A stretch of DNA of 64,000 nucleotides from Neobacillus muris (GTDB lineage: Bacteria > Bacillota > Bacilli > Bacillales > Cytobacillaceae). Positions 8,363-18,548 of this stretch are shown here, piece after piece (the first letter of the stretch is position 1; the number at the start of each line of letters is the position of its first letter). A program made the position numbers and the translations under genes. The stretch is from positions 1 to 64,000 of the forward strand of contig NZ_CALPDF010000002.1 in assembly GCF_943193175.1 (NCBI RefSeq). The letters are read 5' to 3'. The notes beneath the pieces are model-generated. The model saw nothing but the letters and a program-made list of their open reading frames with translations. It was not told the origin of the DNA and searched no databases.

Positions 8363-8417
8363 ATTATATGGTAAAAAAGCCGAACCTTTCGTGGATAATT
8401 ATGGAAACCAAAGGTTT
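8363..8417 (-). promoter_or_regulatory. Promoter region of the small peptide gene with AAACC-N3-GGTTT dyad
   Basis: On the minus strand a TATAAT (8363-8368) would give a leader of about 95 bases before the peptide start. The dyad AAACC-N3-GGTTT lies at 8405-8417, 36 bases upstream of the -10, mirroring the arrangement at rpoY. The flank CCA beyond GGTTT is also shared. Confidence 0.45.
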
Positions 8418-8420
8418 TGG

Positions 8421-8460
8421 AAAATAAAAAAAAAGCCGGCCCATCCATTTAGAGCCAGCT
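8421..8460 (-). terminator. Terminator of def
   Basis: On the minus strand AGCTGGCTC and GGGCCGGCT form a 9-bp stem (plus coordinates 8434-8442 and 8452-8460) followed by a run of T. Confidence 0.8.
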
Positions 8461-8466
8461 GATTGC

Positions 8467-9021
8467 TTATCGGTTTATAGCAATAGCCCCTTCGATTTTT
8501 TTAAAAGGGTTGCTTTTGTCGATATGGTCATAAAACATGATCCCGTTTAAATGGTCAATCTCATGCTGGAAGCAAATAGCCGGATACCCCTTTAAACGCA
8601 GTTTCACTTCCTCACCTTCCAGATTGACTCCTTTAACCGTTATTCTTGCGTATCTTGGCACATACCCAGGAATAGCTTCATCTACAGACAAACAGCCTTC
8701 CCCAGATTCTAAATAAGCTTTTTCGACTGAATGGCTGATAATCTTTGGGTTGAAAAGGGCATAGCTATAAAGCACACCTTTTTCGTCCGTTAAATGGACA
8801 GCTATCATTCGTTTTGATACATTAATTTGTGGTGCGGCCAGCCCAATTCCCGGGCGTAATCCATAACGTGAGCAAACTTCTGTATCTTGACTATTGATAA
8901 CGTATTCTAAAAGGCTTTTAAGTATTTTTTTATCTTCTTCTGACGGCGGCATGCTGACATCTTCTGCCACTTTTCTTAACGCAGGGTGACCATCGCGAAT
9001 AATGTTGTCCATCGTTATCAT
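8467..9021 (-). CDS. def: Peptide deformylase (YkrB type)
   Basis: A 184-residue metalloenzyme that removes the N-formyl group from nascent proteins. All three signature motifs are present: GIGLAAPQ near residue 60, EGCLSV near 110 and [10 protein letters not shown] near 154, giving the Cys and two His metal ligands and the catalytic Glu. Length and the long insertion before motif 1 fit the Gram-positive type II enzyme, the DefB/YkrB form of B. subtilis. The preferred start is the ATG at 9021 ([16 protein letters not shown]), preceded by GAGGTGAG. It is divergent from ykyA and ends in its own terminator. Confidence 0.94.
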   Translation of the reverse strand: MITMDNIIRDGHPALRKVAEDVSMPPSEEDKKILKSLLEYVINSQDTEVCSRYGLRPGIGLAAPQINVSKRMIAVHLTDEKGVLYSYALFNPKIISHSVEKAYLESGEGCLSVDEAIPGYVPRYARITVKGVNLEGEEVKLRLKGYPAICFQHEIDHLNGIMFYDHIDKSNPFKKIEGAIAINR

Positions 9022-9121
9022 GTAACTCACCTCTATAAACAATATATATAATTTGCATCATTAGTCTATCAAATAAACAAAAAAATGTTAACAAAGATCA
9101 TCTTATATGAGGGGGACCGAA

Positions 9122-9781
9122 ATGTCCGGAGGAAAAAATCTATTCATTTTATTTATTTTCATCATTATTTTTGTAAATGCGGGATGCTCACATCAGCAGA
9201 CTCCAACTAAAGAGATGTATGATGTCTTAGAAGAAGCAGCATCCAAAGAAAAAACGTTTGAAGAACAGCAGGAGCCGCTTACAGAATTGGAGGGGAAGGA
9301 AAAAGAGCTATATCAACAAATCATTTCATTGGGAATGAAAGAATACAGCCAGATTTCAAAACTTTCAGACGAGGCCGTTTCCTCCGCAGAAAAGCGAAAG
9401 GAGCTCTTCGAAAAAGAAACAAAAAGCATTAAAGAATCTGAAAAAACATTTAAAAAAGGGAGCTCAATAAAGGGGAGAATTGATGATCCAGGATTAAAGA
9501 AATCTGCGGATCATTTATATGGAACCATGACAGAGCGATACCGGGCGCATGAATCCCTTTACAAGGCCTATATGGAGTCAATAAAAAACGATATACACCT
9601 TTATAAAATGTTTAAAAATAAAGACGTACCTGTGGATGAGTTAGAAAATCAAGTGGAGAAAGCAAACAAATCTTACAATGAGGTATATACGGCAAACGAA
9701 AAGTTTAATAAGCTGACAAAGGATTTTAATAAAGAAAAATTGTCATTTTATAAACAAGCAGGCCTCCAAAAGAACCATTAA
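9122..9781 (+). CDS. ykyA: YkyA-like lipoprotein
   Basis: A 219-residue predicted lipoprotein: a hydrophobic signal of about 20 residues ends in the lipobox VNAGC. The mature part is highly charged and rich in Lys and Glu with long helical, coiled-coil-like stretches, typical of the YkyA family, annotated as putative cell-wall-binding lipoproteins. GAGGGGG precedes the ATG at 9122; the upstream in-frame ATG at 9107 overlaps that ribosome site. It is divergent from def and directly upstream of the pyruvate dehydrogenase operon, as in B. subtilis, but ends in a strong terminator. Biochemical role is unknown. Confidence 0.85.
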   Translation: MSGGKNLFILFIFIIIFVNAGCSHQQTPTKEMYDVLEEAASKEKTFEEQQEPLTELEGKEKELYQQIISLGMKEYSQISKLSDEAVSSAEKRKELFEKETKSIKESEKTFKKGSSIKGRIDDPGLKKSADHLYGTMTERYRAHESLYKAYMESIKNDIHLYKMFKNKDVPVDELENQVEKANKSYNEVYTANEKFNKLTKDFNKEKLSFYKQAGLQKNH

Positions 9782-9792
9782 TATTTGGTTGA

Positions 9793-9822
9793 AACCGACT
9801 CGAATCGTGTCGGTTTTTTTAG
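9793..9822 (+). terminator. Terminator of ykyA
   Basis: AACCGAC (9793-9799) pairs with GTCGGTT (9809-9815), followed by a run of T. Confidence 0.85.
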
Positions 9823-9943
9823 GCTGTAGTTTAGAAAAGTTTCCCATTATTATAAAACAGATGGAACTGATTCACTGATACAGGTTTTTATTAAGCGATT
9901 ACAAAAAAATGAATTTATATTACAAAATTGTTGTGCATAGTAT

Positions 9944-9972
9944 TTGACGAATGAAAATAGTTGAGGTAAACT
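9944..9972 (+). promoter_or_regulatory. SigA promoter of the pdh operon
   Basis: TTGACG (9944-9949) and TAAACT (9967-9972) are 17 bases apart. Transcription would start near 9979, leaving a leader of about 270 bases before pdhA. Confidence 0.65.
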
Positions 9973-9992
9973 CAATTACAGATTCACTAATT

Positions 9993-10035
9993 GTACTAAT
10001 TATTTTATTGGAATTAATAGTACAGATAAAATAAT
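9993..10035 (+). promoter_or_regulatory. Alternative hairpins in the pdhA leader
   Basis: GTACTA (9993-9998) can pair with TAGTAC (10018-10023), or ATTATTTTAT (9999-10008) can pair with ATAAAATAAT (10026-10035). Each stem sits in the loop of the other, so they interleave and are alternatives unless they form a pseudoknot. Function is not known. Confidence 0.4.
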
Positions 10036-10104
10036 GGCAGTATAACGATTTTTTAGTTTATCTTACATATTCGGTGAAACACTAACATAGGCGATTGGTG
10101 CTAA

Positions 10105-10193
10105 GGTAACCTATAAAATCTTGGGTTGTCCAATAAGAAATTTAAAAAGACAAATATGTATTTGAGCTTTAATTTATTTTTTGGGTAACCTAT
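10105..10193 (+). repeat. Direct repeat GGTAACCTAT in the pdhA leader
   Basis: Two perfect copies of GGTAACCTAT at 10105-10114 and 10184-10193, 79 bases apart (start to start), the second 55 bases before the pdhA start. They may be a protein-binding site on DNA or RNA. Confidence 0.55.
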
Positions 10194-10220
10194 CTTTTAG
10201 TAAAATTTATTTTTATATAG

Positions 10221-11363
<1,143 letters not shown>

Positions 11364-11366
11364 GTT

Positions 11367-12344
11367 ATGGCTCAAATGACAATGATTCAAGCAATTACCG
11401 ATGCATTACGGACAGAATTGCGTAATGATCCGAATGTCTTGGTTTTCGGTGAGGACGTAGGTGTGAATGGCGGAGTATTCCGTGCAACTGAAGGTTTGCA
11501 GCAAGAATTTGGCGAAGATCGTGTCTTTGACACGCCGCTTGCTGAATCAGGAATCGGCGGTTTGGCCTCAGGTCTAGCTTTACAAGGCTTCCGTCCAGTT
11601 CCAGAAATCCAATTCTTCGGTTTCGTATTTGAAGTGTTTGATCAAATTGCCGGTCAAATGGCCCGCCAGCGGTTCCGTTCCGGCGGAAAATTTCATGCAC
11701 CTGTTACAATCCGCTCACCATTTGGAGGTGGCGTACATACTCCAGATATGCACGCAGACAGCTTAGAAGGATTAATGGCTCAGACTCCTGGAATAAAAGT
11801 GGTCATTCCATCTACTCCATACGATGCAAAAGGACTGCTGATTTCAGCTATTCGTGATAATGATCCCGTTATTTTCCTTGAGCATATGAAATTATATCGT
11901 TCATTCCGTCAAGAAGTTCCTGAAGGAGAATACACAATTCCGCTTGGAAAAGCAGAAGTAAAACGTGAAGGAACAGATATCACCATTATTACTTACGGTG
12001 CAATGGTGCATGAGTCACTAAAGGCGGCTGAAGAGCTTGAAAAAGAAGGGTACTCTGCAGAAGTCATTGACCTGCGTACGGTCAGCCCAATTGATATCGA
12101 GACCATTATTGCGTCTGTTGAGAAAACAGGCAGGGCAATTGTCGTTCAAGAGGCTCAAAAACAGGCTGGAATTGCTGCCAGTGTTGTCGCAGAAATTAAT
12201 GATCGTGCGATTCTTAGCTTGGAGGCGCCAGTATTGCGTGTAGCTGCGCCGGATACAGTATTCCCATTCCCGCAAGCTGAGGCTGTTTGGCTTCCAAATT
12301 ATAAAGATGTAATTGAAACAGCTAAAAAAGTATTAACCTTTTAA
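11367..12344 (+). CDS. pdhB: Pyruvate dehydrogenase E1 beta subunit
   Basis: A 325-residue transketolase-like subunit that pairs with PdhA to make the heterotetrameric E1. The N-terminal pyrimidine-binding domain has [14 protein letters not shown] near residue 28 and [16 protein letters not shown] near 117; the C-terminal transketolase domain begins near 200. The ATG follows GGAGTCG at the end of pdhA, so translation is probably coupled. The 86 bases to pdhC hold a short hairpin-like GC segment but no clear terminator. Confidence 0.97.
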   Translation: MAQMTMIQAITDALRTELRNDPNVLVFGEDVGVNGGVFRATEGLQQEFGEDRVFDTPLAESGIGGLASGLALQGFRPVPEIQFFGFVFEVFDQIAGQMARQRFRSGGKFHAPVTIRSPFGGGVHTPDMHADSLEGLMAQTPGIKVVIPSTPYDAKGLLISAIRDNDPVIFLEHMKLYRSFRQEVPEGEYTIPLGKAEVKREGTDITIITYGAMVHESLKAAEELEKEGYSAEVIDLRTVSPIDIETIIASVEKTGRAIVVQEAQKQAGIAASVVAEINDRAILSLEAPVLRVAAPDTVFPFPQAEAVWLPNYKDVIETAKKVLTF

Positions 12345-12430
12345 TTTAGCGGGGAAATAGGAGCTAGGTTCTATTTCCCTTATCCAAATTTCTGTCTGCA
12401 AACAGATATACAATAGGAGGATGAATCTCA

Positions 12431-13705
12431 GTGTCATTTCAATTTAAAATGCCTGACATCGGTGAAGGTATCCATGAAGGTGAAATCGTCAAGTGGTTTA
12501 TAAAGCCAGGCGATAAAGTCCAGGAAGATGATGTCCTATGCGAAATCCAGAATGATAAAGCTGTCGTAGAAATCCCATCTCCAGTAGAGGGGGCCGTTCT
12601 TGAAGTTCTTGTTGAAGAAGGAACAGTTGCTACGGTTGGACAAGTTCTGGTCACTTTTGATGCACCAGGATATGAAAACTTACAATTTAAAGGCGACGAG
12701 GGTGCCGAAGAAGCACCAAAACAAGAGGAAGCAGCTCCTGCAGCCGAAGCAGCCACTGCGGCACCTCAAGCTGAGGCTGACCCAGGACGCCGCGTGATTG
12801 CTATGCCATCTGTTCGGAAATATGCTCGTGAAAAAGGTGTTGATATCCACTTAGTAGCAGGCACCGGAGAGAATGGACGCGTTCTGAAAAATGATATTGA
12901 TACATTCCTTAACGGCGGCGTACAGGCAGCTGCACCTGCCCAAGCTGCACAAGAGGCACCAGAAGCTGAAGCGCCAAAAGCTGCGCCAATTCCTCAAGGG
13001 GAATATCCAGAAACTCGTGAAAAAATGAGCGGTATCCGTAAAGCTATTGCGAAGGCTATGGTTAACTCTAAGCACACTGCTCCACACGTTACACTAATGG
13101 ATGAAATCGATGTAACGAAGCTTGTAGCACACCGTAAGAAGTTTAAAGAGGTTGCTGCTGCAAAAGGCATCAAGCTTACATTCTTGCCATATATCGTAAA
13201 AGCATTAACAAGCGCATTAAGAGAGTTCCCTGTATTGAATACATCTCTTGACGATGCAACAAATGAAATTATCCATAAGCATTACTATAACATCGGTATT
13301 GCAGCAGACACTGAAAAAGGTCTATTAGTTCCAGTTGTCAAAGATGCTGACCGTAAATCTGTCTTTACTATTTCAAATGAAATTAATGAATTAGCTGGCA
13401 AAGCCCGCGACGGCAAACTTGCTCCAAATGAAATGAAGGGTGCTTCTTGCACAATTTCTAACATTGGTTCTGCTGGCGGACAATGGTTCACACCAGTTAT
13501 TAACCATCCAGAAGTTGCGATCCTTGGCGTTGGCCGCATCGCAGAAAAACCAATTGTTCGAGACGGTGAAATTGTTGCTGCACCTGTATTAGCATTATCG
13601 TTAAGCTTTGACCACCGCATGATTGATGGTGCTACGGCTCAAAATGCAATGAATCATATTAAACGTCTATTGAACGATCCAGAACTATTGTTAATGGAGG
13701 CGTAA
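12431..13705 (+). CDS. pdhC: Dihydrolipoamide acetyltransferase (PDH E2)
   Basis: A 424-residue E2 core protein. It has one N-terminal lipoyl domain with the modified lysine in [11 protein letters not shown] (Lys43), an Ala/Pro/Glu-rich linker (about 85-115), a peripheral-subunit-binding domain (about 120-158), a second Ala/Pro-rich linker, and the acetyltransferase domain ending with the catalytic SFDHRMIDG near residue 396. A single lipoyl domain is normal for Gram-positive E2. The start is GTG 12431, ten bases after AGGAGG. Five bases separate it from pdhD. Confidence 0.97.
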   Translation: MSFQFKMPDIGEGIHEGEIVKWFIKPGDKVQEDDVLCEIQNDKAVVEIPSPVEGAVLEVLVEEGTVATVGQVLVTFDAPGYENLQFKGDEGAEEAPKQEEAAPAAEAATAAPQAEADPGRRVIAMPSVRKYAREKGVDIHLVAGTGENGRVLKNDIDTFLNGGVQAAAPAQAAQEAPEAEAPKAAPIPQGEYPETREKMSGIRKAIAKAMVNSKHTAPHVTLMDEIDVTKLVAHRKKFKEVAAAKGIKLTFLPYIVKALTSALREFPVLNTSLDDATNEIIHKHYYNIGIAADTEKGLLVPVVKDADRKSVFTISNEINELAGKARDGKLAPNEMKGASCTISNIGSAGGQWFTPVINHPEVAILGVGRIAEKPIVRDGEIVAAPVLALSLSFDHRMIDGATAQNAMNHIKRLLNDPELLLMEA

Positions 13706-13709
13706 GAAA

Positions 13710-15122
13710 ATGGTAGTTGGAGATTTCCCAATTGAAACAGATACTATAGTCATCGGGGCTGGCCCTGGAGGATATGTTGCTGCGATCCGTGCCGCTCAGC
13801 TGGGACAAAAAGTAACAATTGTTGAAAAGGAATATGTCGGCGGCGTTTGTTTAAATGTCGGATGTATCCCTTCTAAAGCGTTAATCGCTGCAGGTCACCG
13901 CTATGAAACGGCAATTCACTCAGAGTCATTCGGTATTACTGCTGACAATGTAAAAGTTGATTTTTCAAAGGTTCAAGAGTTCAAAGCTGGAATCGTTAAA
14001 AAATTGACTGGCGGTGTTGAAGGTCTCTTAAAAGGAAATAAAGTGAACATTGTTCGTGGGGAAGCATATTTTGTTGATTCCAATACATTACGTGTGATGG
14101 ATGAAAATTCTGCTCAAACCTATACATTTAAAAATGCAATTATTGCAACTGGATCTCGCCCAATTGAATTGCCTGCATTTAAATATTCTAAGCGGGTTCT
14201 AAATTCAACAGGGGCTCTTAATTTAAATGAAATTCCTGAAAAAATCGTTGTCATCGGCGGCGGTGTAATCGGAATTGAGCTTGGCGGCGCATATGCAAAC
14301 TTTGGCAGCCAAGTAACTATTTTAGAAGGTGCCGATGAGATTTTAGGCATGGGCATATTTGATAAACAAATGGCTTCACTTGTTAAAAAGACCATGAAGA
14401 AAAAAGGTGCAGAATTCTATACTAAAGCTCTTGCTAAGGGTGTAGAAGAGACTGAAAATGGCGTGGTTGTAACCTTCGAAACAAAAGGCGAAGAGAAGAA
14501 AATCGAAGCTGATTATGTGTTTGTAATGGTTGGCCGTCGTCCGAACACCGATGAAATGGGCTTAGAGCAAGCCGGTGTGAAATTAAGTGAACGTGGATTG
14601 ATTGAAATTGACAAACAATGCCGTACAAATGTAAGCAATATTTACGCTATTGGTGATGTTGTTGCTGGTCCACAATTAGCGCACAAAGCATCCTATGAAG
14701 CGAAAATTGCGGCAGAAGCAATCGCTGGTCAACCGTCAGAAATTGATTACTTAGGCATTCCTGCTGTAGTATTCTCTGATCCTGAGTTAGCGTCTGTTGG
14801 TTACACAGAGGCTCAAGCTAAAGAAGAGGGTATCGAAGTTAAGGCTGCTAAGTTCCCATTTGCTGCAAATGGCCGTGCGTTATCACTAGACAGCAGTGAA
14901 GGATTCATGAAATTAATCACCCGCAAAGAAGATGGTGTGGTAATTGGTGCTCAAATTGCCGGTGCAAGCGCATCTGACATGATTTCCGAGCTTGGTTTGG
15001 CAATTGAAGCTGGTATGACAGCAGAAGATATTGCATTAACCATTCATGCTCACCCAACATTGGGCGAAATTACAATGGAAGCGGCAGAAGTGGCGCTTGG
15101 AACACCAATCCATATCTTATAA
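13710..15122 (+). CDS. pdhD: Dihydrolipoamide dehydrogenase (PDH E3)
   Basis: A 470-residue FAD flavoprotein that reoxidises the lipoyl groups of E2 and also serves other 2-oxoacid complexes. It has the FAD motif GAGPGG near residue 17, the redox-active disulfide [12 protein letters not shown] (Cys47 and Cys52), an NAD-binding GGGVIG near 181 and the C-terminal catalytic HAHPTLGE. The start [12 protein letters not shown] matches the B. subtilis protein. A strong terminator follows at once and ends the pdh operon. Confidence 0.97.
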   Translation: MVVGDFPIETDTIVIGAGPGGYVAAIRAAQLGQKVTIVEKEYVGGVCLNVGCIPSKALIAAGHRYETAIHSESFGITADNVKVDFSKVQEFKAGIVKKLTGGVEGLLKGNKVNIVRGEAYFVDSNTLRVMDENSAQTYTFKNAIIATGSRPIELPAFKYSKRVLNSTGALNLNEIPEKIVVIGGGVIGIELGGAYANFGSQVTILEGADEILGMGIFDKQMASLVKKTMKKKGAEFYTKALAKGVEETENGVVVTFETKGEEKKIEADYVFVMVGRRPNTDEMGLEQAGVKLSERGLIEIDKQCRTNVSNIYAIGDVVAGPQLAHKASYEAKIAAEAIAGQPSEIDYLGIPAVVFSDPELASVGYTEAQAKEEGIEVKAAKFPFAANGRALSLDSSEGFMKLITRKEDGVVIGAQIAGASASDMISELGLAIEAGMTAEDIALTIHAHPTLGEITMEAAEVALGTPIHIL

Positions 15123-15133
15123 TAGGTAAAAAT

Positions 15134-15172
15134 AAAGTCTCTTCCAATCGGAAGAGACTTTATTTTTTTTCG
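15134..15172 (+). terminator. Terminator of the pdh operon
   Basis: AAAGTCTCTTCC (15134-15145) and GGAAGAGACTTT (15150-15161) form a 12-bp perfect stem followed by eight T. Confidence 0.92.
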
Positions 15173-15257
15173 TGGATGGGATAATGACAATTGTTTTTTT
15201 GTAAATCCAAAATATATCTGGGCAGGAAAATACATATAATAAAGGAAAATATTGATA

Positions 15258-15536
15258 ATGCGCGTTTTATCAAAGATTAAAGTGGTGGTTTGTATGCGGG
15301 TCTATATTGTGATCATGCTTCAATTTATCATTTGGAGCGGTTATACACTTATTGAATGGCTGTCAAGACATGACCAATTGATATATAAAGTCATTATGTT
15401 TTTTGTATTTTTTTACTTGGCTTTTCTAATTGGAAATAAAGTTACTCAATCGGTCCGGAAAACATTGTTTATCACTACTTTAAGCCTTGTCATTTATACT
15501 TCACTGCATTATACGATGGCAGCTTTTATTCATTAA
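15258..15536 (+). CDS. Small membrane protein of unknown function
   Basis: A 92-residue protein with three hydrophobic segments (roughly residues 16-33, 44-60 and 68-86) joined by short charged loops, so most likely a small integral membrane protein. The start is uncertain: ATG 15258 has AAAGGA 11 bases upstream, while ATG 15294 (MRVYIVIMLQF) has a GTGGTGG closer to it. I do not recognise a family. It lies alone between the pdh terminator and a convergent DUF1885 gene, with a long shared hairpin behind it. Confidence 0.6.
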   Translation: MRVLSKIKVVVCMRVYIVIMLQFIIWSGYTLIEWLSRHDQLIYKVIMFFVFFYLAFLIGNKVTQSVRKTLFITTLSLVIYTSLHYTMAAFIH

Positions 15537-15550
15537 AGGCAAAAATAGAA

Positions 15551-15597
15551 GAGTCTGGCTGAATGGGAAGGCTTACATTCAGCCAGACTCTTTTCTT
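15551..15597. terminator. Terminator between the small membrane protein and the DUF1885 gene
   Basis: GAGTCTGGCTGAAT (15551-15564) and ATTCAGCCAGACTC (15577-15590) form a 14-bp perfect stem followed by TTTTCTTT on the plus strand; it may also act on the minus strand. Confidence 0.85.
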
Positions 15598-15613
15598 TGC
15601 CAATATTTTTTAA

Positions 15614-16045
15614 TTATTTCCTTGGATAAAAGTACATGATTCGTCCATTAAATAGCTGGAGTTCACCTTGCATTTTTTTAGCCAAAAACTTGCAAAATTC
15701 ATTTGCCTTTCCTTTGTCCCCGTATGTAGATTGTTCAGGTAACGTTACTTGGATATAATAATAGGTTTCTTCTTCTCCATCTCGATTTATTGAAGTTTCC
15801 TGGTCCACTCCTACTAAAATATAGTTATAACGTTCATGATTGGATTCTAGATAAAACCATTTGCCCTTTCCCTCAGGTGTTTCTTTCAGCTCATAGGGAA
15901 ATGCGGCATTTTCATAATCCCAATCCAATTGGTCACCGGCTTTCGCAGTGATGGTTTTATAATATTGAAATAATTCTTTGACGTCTTCAATCGTAATTGT
16001 TTGTTTTACCGATGCAGGTACAAGCTTTACTAATGCATTTAAAGC
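15614..16045 (-). CDS. DUF1885 family protein
   Basis: A 143-residue soluble protein without signal peptide or membrane segment. The start MALNALVKLVPASVKQT and the motif DQLDWDYENAAFPYEL match the Bacillaceae-restricted DUF1885 family, known to me only as a structural-genomics target of unknown function. I use the ATG at 16045, eight bases after AAGGGGG, rather than the longer frame. Divergent from the DUF3055 gene. No function can be assigned. Confidence 0.75.
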   Translation of the reverse strand, partial: ALNALVKLVPASVKQTITIEDVKELFQYYKTITAKAGDQLDWDYENAAFPYELKETPEGKGKWFYLESNHERYNYILVGVDQETSINRDGEEETYYYIQVTLPEQSTYGDKGKANEFCKFLAKKMQGELQLFNGRIMYFYPRK

Positions 16046-16142
16046 CATTCCCCATTCCCCCTTATATCCGTTATTATGCTCTTTTATTCTAGCATTGAAC
16101 AAAAAGTGCTGACAACTTTTATAAATAGTTTGACATTAATTG

Positions 16143-16171
16143 TTGTATTTTTACAAAAAATAATTTATAAT
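16143..16171 (+). promoter_or_regulatory. SigA promoter of the DUF3055 gene
   Basis: TTGTAT (16143-16148) and TATAAT (16166-16171) with a 17-base spacer, 32 bases before the start codon. Confidence 0.6.
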
Positions 16172-16203
16172 AATATTCTAAATATTAAAAAAGGAGGAGC
16201 CGA

Positions 16204-16503
16204 ATGGATTTATTCGACAAACTTTATGATGAACATGAACGAGTCAAAGTAAGATTTATTGGCTTTACAACAGAACAGACTCGGTATGACTTTGGAATTG
16301 TTTATACAAATTTATTTTTTGGAAAACCCCTGGTTATCTGCATGCAAACCGGCCGTTCCACCCTCCTCGACCCTAAAGACATGGAAGATCTTGATTACCT
16401 TCAAAACGCTTTCCGTATTCCAGACAAACAGCAAGCTGCGGATTTGGCAGAATTCTTAATATCGGCACTGCCTGAAGTTCCGTTTGTTACACAATATGAA
16501 TAA
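16204..16503 (+). CDS. DUF3055 (SAV0927-like) family protein
   Basis: A 99-residue soluble protein starting MDLFDKLYDEHERVKVRFIG with a GGAGGAG just upstream of the ATG. The sequence fits the DUF3055 family of Firmicutes, whose function is unknown. Alternating hydrophobic and charged residues suggest a small alpha/beta fold. It has its own promoter and terminator, so it is monocistronic. Confidence 0.75.
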   Translation: MDLFDKLYDEHERVKVRFIGFTTEQTRYDFGIVYTNLFFGKPLVICMQTGRSTLLDPKDMEDLDYLQNAFRIPDKQQAADLAEFLISALPEVPFVTQYE

Positions 16504-16511
16504 ATCAGGAG

Positions 16512-16536
16512 AAAAGGTCAATTACGACCTTTTTTA
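16512..16536 (+). terminator. Terminator of the DUF3055 gene
   Basis: AAAAGGTC (16512-16519) pairs with GACCTTTT (16526-16533) and continues in T. Confidence 0.85.
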
Positions 16537-16571
16537 TTTTTAATTTTTTAATTATGACATACAATTTAGGC

Positions 16572-16600
16572 TTGAAAAATTAATTGTGCTATATTATTAT
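16572..16600 (+). promoter_or_regulatory. Promoter of the SR1 RNA
   Basis: TTGAAA (16572-16577) and TATTAT (16595-16600) with a 17-base spacer; start predicted near 16606. Confidence 0.6.
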
Positions 16601-16667
16601 TGGATTAAGGATGTTTAATCGCTTTCATTTTTGGGATATTCATTCATATGAAAAGGGGCTGGATAGG

Positions 16668-16790
16668 ATGGGTACGATTGTATGTCAAACATGCGACACC
16701 ACAATTGATCATTTTGAAGACGAGAAGGTAACTGTACTTTATTCAAAATGTCATTGCTGCAGCGACGATCATAAACATGAAGAGCTATAA
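16668..16790 (+). CDS. sr1P: GapA-binding peptide SR1P
   Basis: A 40-residue peptide starting MGTIVCQTCDTTIDHFEDEK, with Cys6, Cys9, Cys28, Cys30 and Cys31 spaced like a small metal-binding peptide. The first 22 residues are almost those of B. subtilis SR1P (39 residues), which binds the glycolytic GAPDH GapA and promotes its association with RNase J1 (rnjA is at 6.1-7.8 kb here). The ATG at 16668 is chosen from homology; the sequence GGATAGG just before it is a weak ribosome site. An upstream in-frame ATG at 16584 would add an unrelated N-terminus. The C-terminus (HKHEEL) differs from B. subtilis. Confidence 0.88.
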   Translation: MGTIVCQTCDTTIDHFEDEKVTVLYSKCHCCSDDHKHEEL

Positions 16791-16820
16791 ATATCTGGTT
16801 GCTATTCTTTTCAAAATAAA

Positions 16821-16854
16821 ACAGGATTCCTAACTGGAATCCTGTCATTTTTTT
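16821..16854 (+). terminator. Terminator of SR1
   Basis: ACAGGATTCC (16821-16830) and GGAATCCTGT (16836-16845) form a 10-bp stem followed by CA and seven T. Confidence 0.92.
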
Positions 16855-16860
16855 GTGCCT

Positions 16861-18333
16861 TTACGTAATGGCCTTGTATTCTTTTATAACATGGATGGTT
16901 TTTAATTCATCATCCTCAGGTCCCTGTACTGGAAGCCCTGCTTCAAGGTTTTTCTTAATATAATGGAGGTTTTCCTTCGTGATAATTTCACCAGGTATAA
17001 CAATAGGTATTCCTGGGGGATAAACCATTACAAATTCAGCAATAATTCTTCCTTCCGATTCTTCGAAGGGAATGGTTTCTGTTTCTGAGTAAAAGGCATC
17101 TCTTGGAGTTAAGGCTAATACTGGTATCTCAGGAAGCAAAACTTGAACAGGCTCAGTTTTTTCAGCCCGATGCTCAAATTCCTTTGACAATTCTGTTAGG
17201 GCCTTAATCAATATATCGGCTTCGTTCTCAGTATCGCCGAACGTGATGATGCAAAGGATATTATATAAATCGGACAATTCAACCTCGATATTAAACCTTT
17301 CGCGCAGCCATTTTTCTACCTCAAACCCAGTTAATCCTAAGTCCTTAACAGAAATAATCAGCTTAGTTGGATCATAATCATAAGCCGCTTTTGAACCGAG
17401 AATTTCTTCACCGACACAATATAAATGGTCGATTTGATTTACCCTGTTTCTAATCGATTGCGCCAATTGAATCGTTCGATCAATTAATTCTGTCCCCTTG
17501 GTAGCTAATTGTTTTCTAGCTGTATCAAGGGATGCAAGCAGTAAATAGGAAGTAGAAGTGGTTGTCAGCATGCTTAGAATAGATTGCACGTGCTTAACGG
17601 ACACTAGGCCTTCTTTCACATTCAAAATGGAACTTTGGGTTAATGAACCGCCAAGTTTATGGACGCTTGTAGCAGCGATATCAGCCCCTGCCTGCATGGC
17701 TGACATCGGGAGATCCTCATGAAAATGAATATGGACTCCATGAGCTTCATCTACAAGCACCGGCACATTGTAGGAATGGGCAATTTCCACGATTTTCTTT
17801 AAGTCTGCGGAAATGCCGAAATAGGTTGGATTGATAACCAGTATTCCTTTGGCATCTGGATGCTGCTGCAAGGCATGCTCCACTGAATCTGTCGTAATTC
17901 CGTGTGAGATCCCTAAATTTTTATCAATTTCAGGATGGATGAAAACTGGAATAGCTCCTGAAAAAACAATGGCTGACATAACCGATTTATGGACATTTCG
18001 GGGAACAATGATTTTCTCGCCGGGTCCGCAAACGGCCATCACCATGGTCATGATAGCCCCGCTGGTGCCTTGCACAGAAAAAAAGGTATAATCAGCCCCA
18101 AATGCTTCAGCTGCCAATTCCTGTGCTTCTTTGATCATTCCCTTCGGATGGTGAAGATCATCCAGCGGCCCAATATTTATTAAATCAATTGACAATGCAT
18201 TATCACCAATAAAACGACGAAAATCTGGATCGATTCCCACTCCCTTTTTATGGCCGGGAATGTGAAATTGGACAGGATTTTTCTTCGCGTGTTCGAGTAA
18301 ACCGCTAAATAACGGTGTTTGTTCTTGAGACAA
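16861..18333 (-). CDS. speA: Arginine decarboxylase SpeA
   Basis: A 490-residue fold-type I PLP enzyme of the Orn/Lys/Arg decarboxylase group that makes agmatine for spermidine synthesis. The N-terminus has FHIPGHKKG (23-31), the aspartate region is VDEAHGVHIHFHE (194-206) and the PLP lysine is Lys226 in SVHKLGG; the C-terminal domain contains VMVYPPGIPIVIPGE. It is near-identical in layout to B. subtilis SpeA and has the same neighbour, SR1. The start at 18333 is preceded by AGAGGTG. Lysine or ornithine as substrate cannot be excluded by motifs alone, but similarity favours arginine. Confidence 0.93.
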   Translation of the reverse strand: MSQEQTPLFSGLLEHAKKNPVQFHIPGHKKGVGIDPDFRRFIGDNALSIDLINIGPLDDLHHPKGMIKEAQELAAEAFGADYTFFSVQGTSGAIMTMVMAVCGPGEKIIVPRNVHKSVMSAIVFSGAIPVFIHPEIDKNLGISHGITTDSVEHALQQHPDAKGILVINPTYFGISADLKKIVEIAHSYNVPVLVDEAHGVHIHFHEDLPMSAMQAGADIAATSVHKLGGSLTQSSILNVKEGLVSVKHVQSILSMLTTTSTSYLLLASLDTARKQLATKGTELIDRTIQLAQSIRNRVNQIDHLYCVGEEILGSKAAYDYDPTKLIISVKDLGLTGFEVEKWLRERFNIEVELSDLYNILCIITFGDTENEADILIKALTELSKEFEHRAEKTEPVQVLLPEIPVLALTPRDAFYSETETIPFEESEGRIIAEFVMVYPPGIPIVIPGEIITKENLHYIKKNLEAGLPVQGPEDDELKTIHVIKEYKAIT

Positions 18334-18548
18334 TTATAACCACACCTCTTATTTTCAAAAATACTTCATATACCTTTGCTTTTATAAACATAAAACAAAT
18401 GAATTATAGCATTATTCATTCGCCTTGCATAGAAATTTTCTGCGGTTTTTGCACGATTTAACCGGGTTTAAATTAGTTTCCCAAATGAAAAGGGAATTTA
18501 ACCTTTTGAATCGAATAACAAGTTAATGATATATTAGGAGGGGTTTAG

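Larger units (their letters stand above)
16606..16854 (+). ncRNA. sr1: Dual-function small RNA SR1
   Basis: A transcript of about 250 bases bounded by a SigA promoter and a strong intrinsic terminator, encoding the SR1P peptide and lying next to speA. This is the position of SR1 in B. subtilis, where the RNA base-pairs with ahrC mRNA (the arginine-catabolism activator) and also encodes SR1P; there it is about 205 bases and repressed under glycolytic conditions by CcpN. Boundaries here are predicted from the sequence. Base-pairing with ahrC cannot be checked because that gene is outside the window. Confidence 0.75.
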
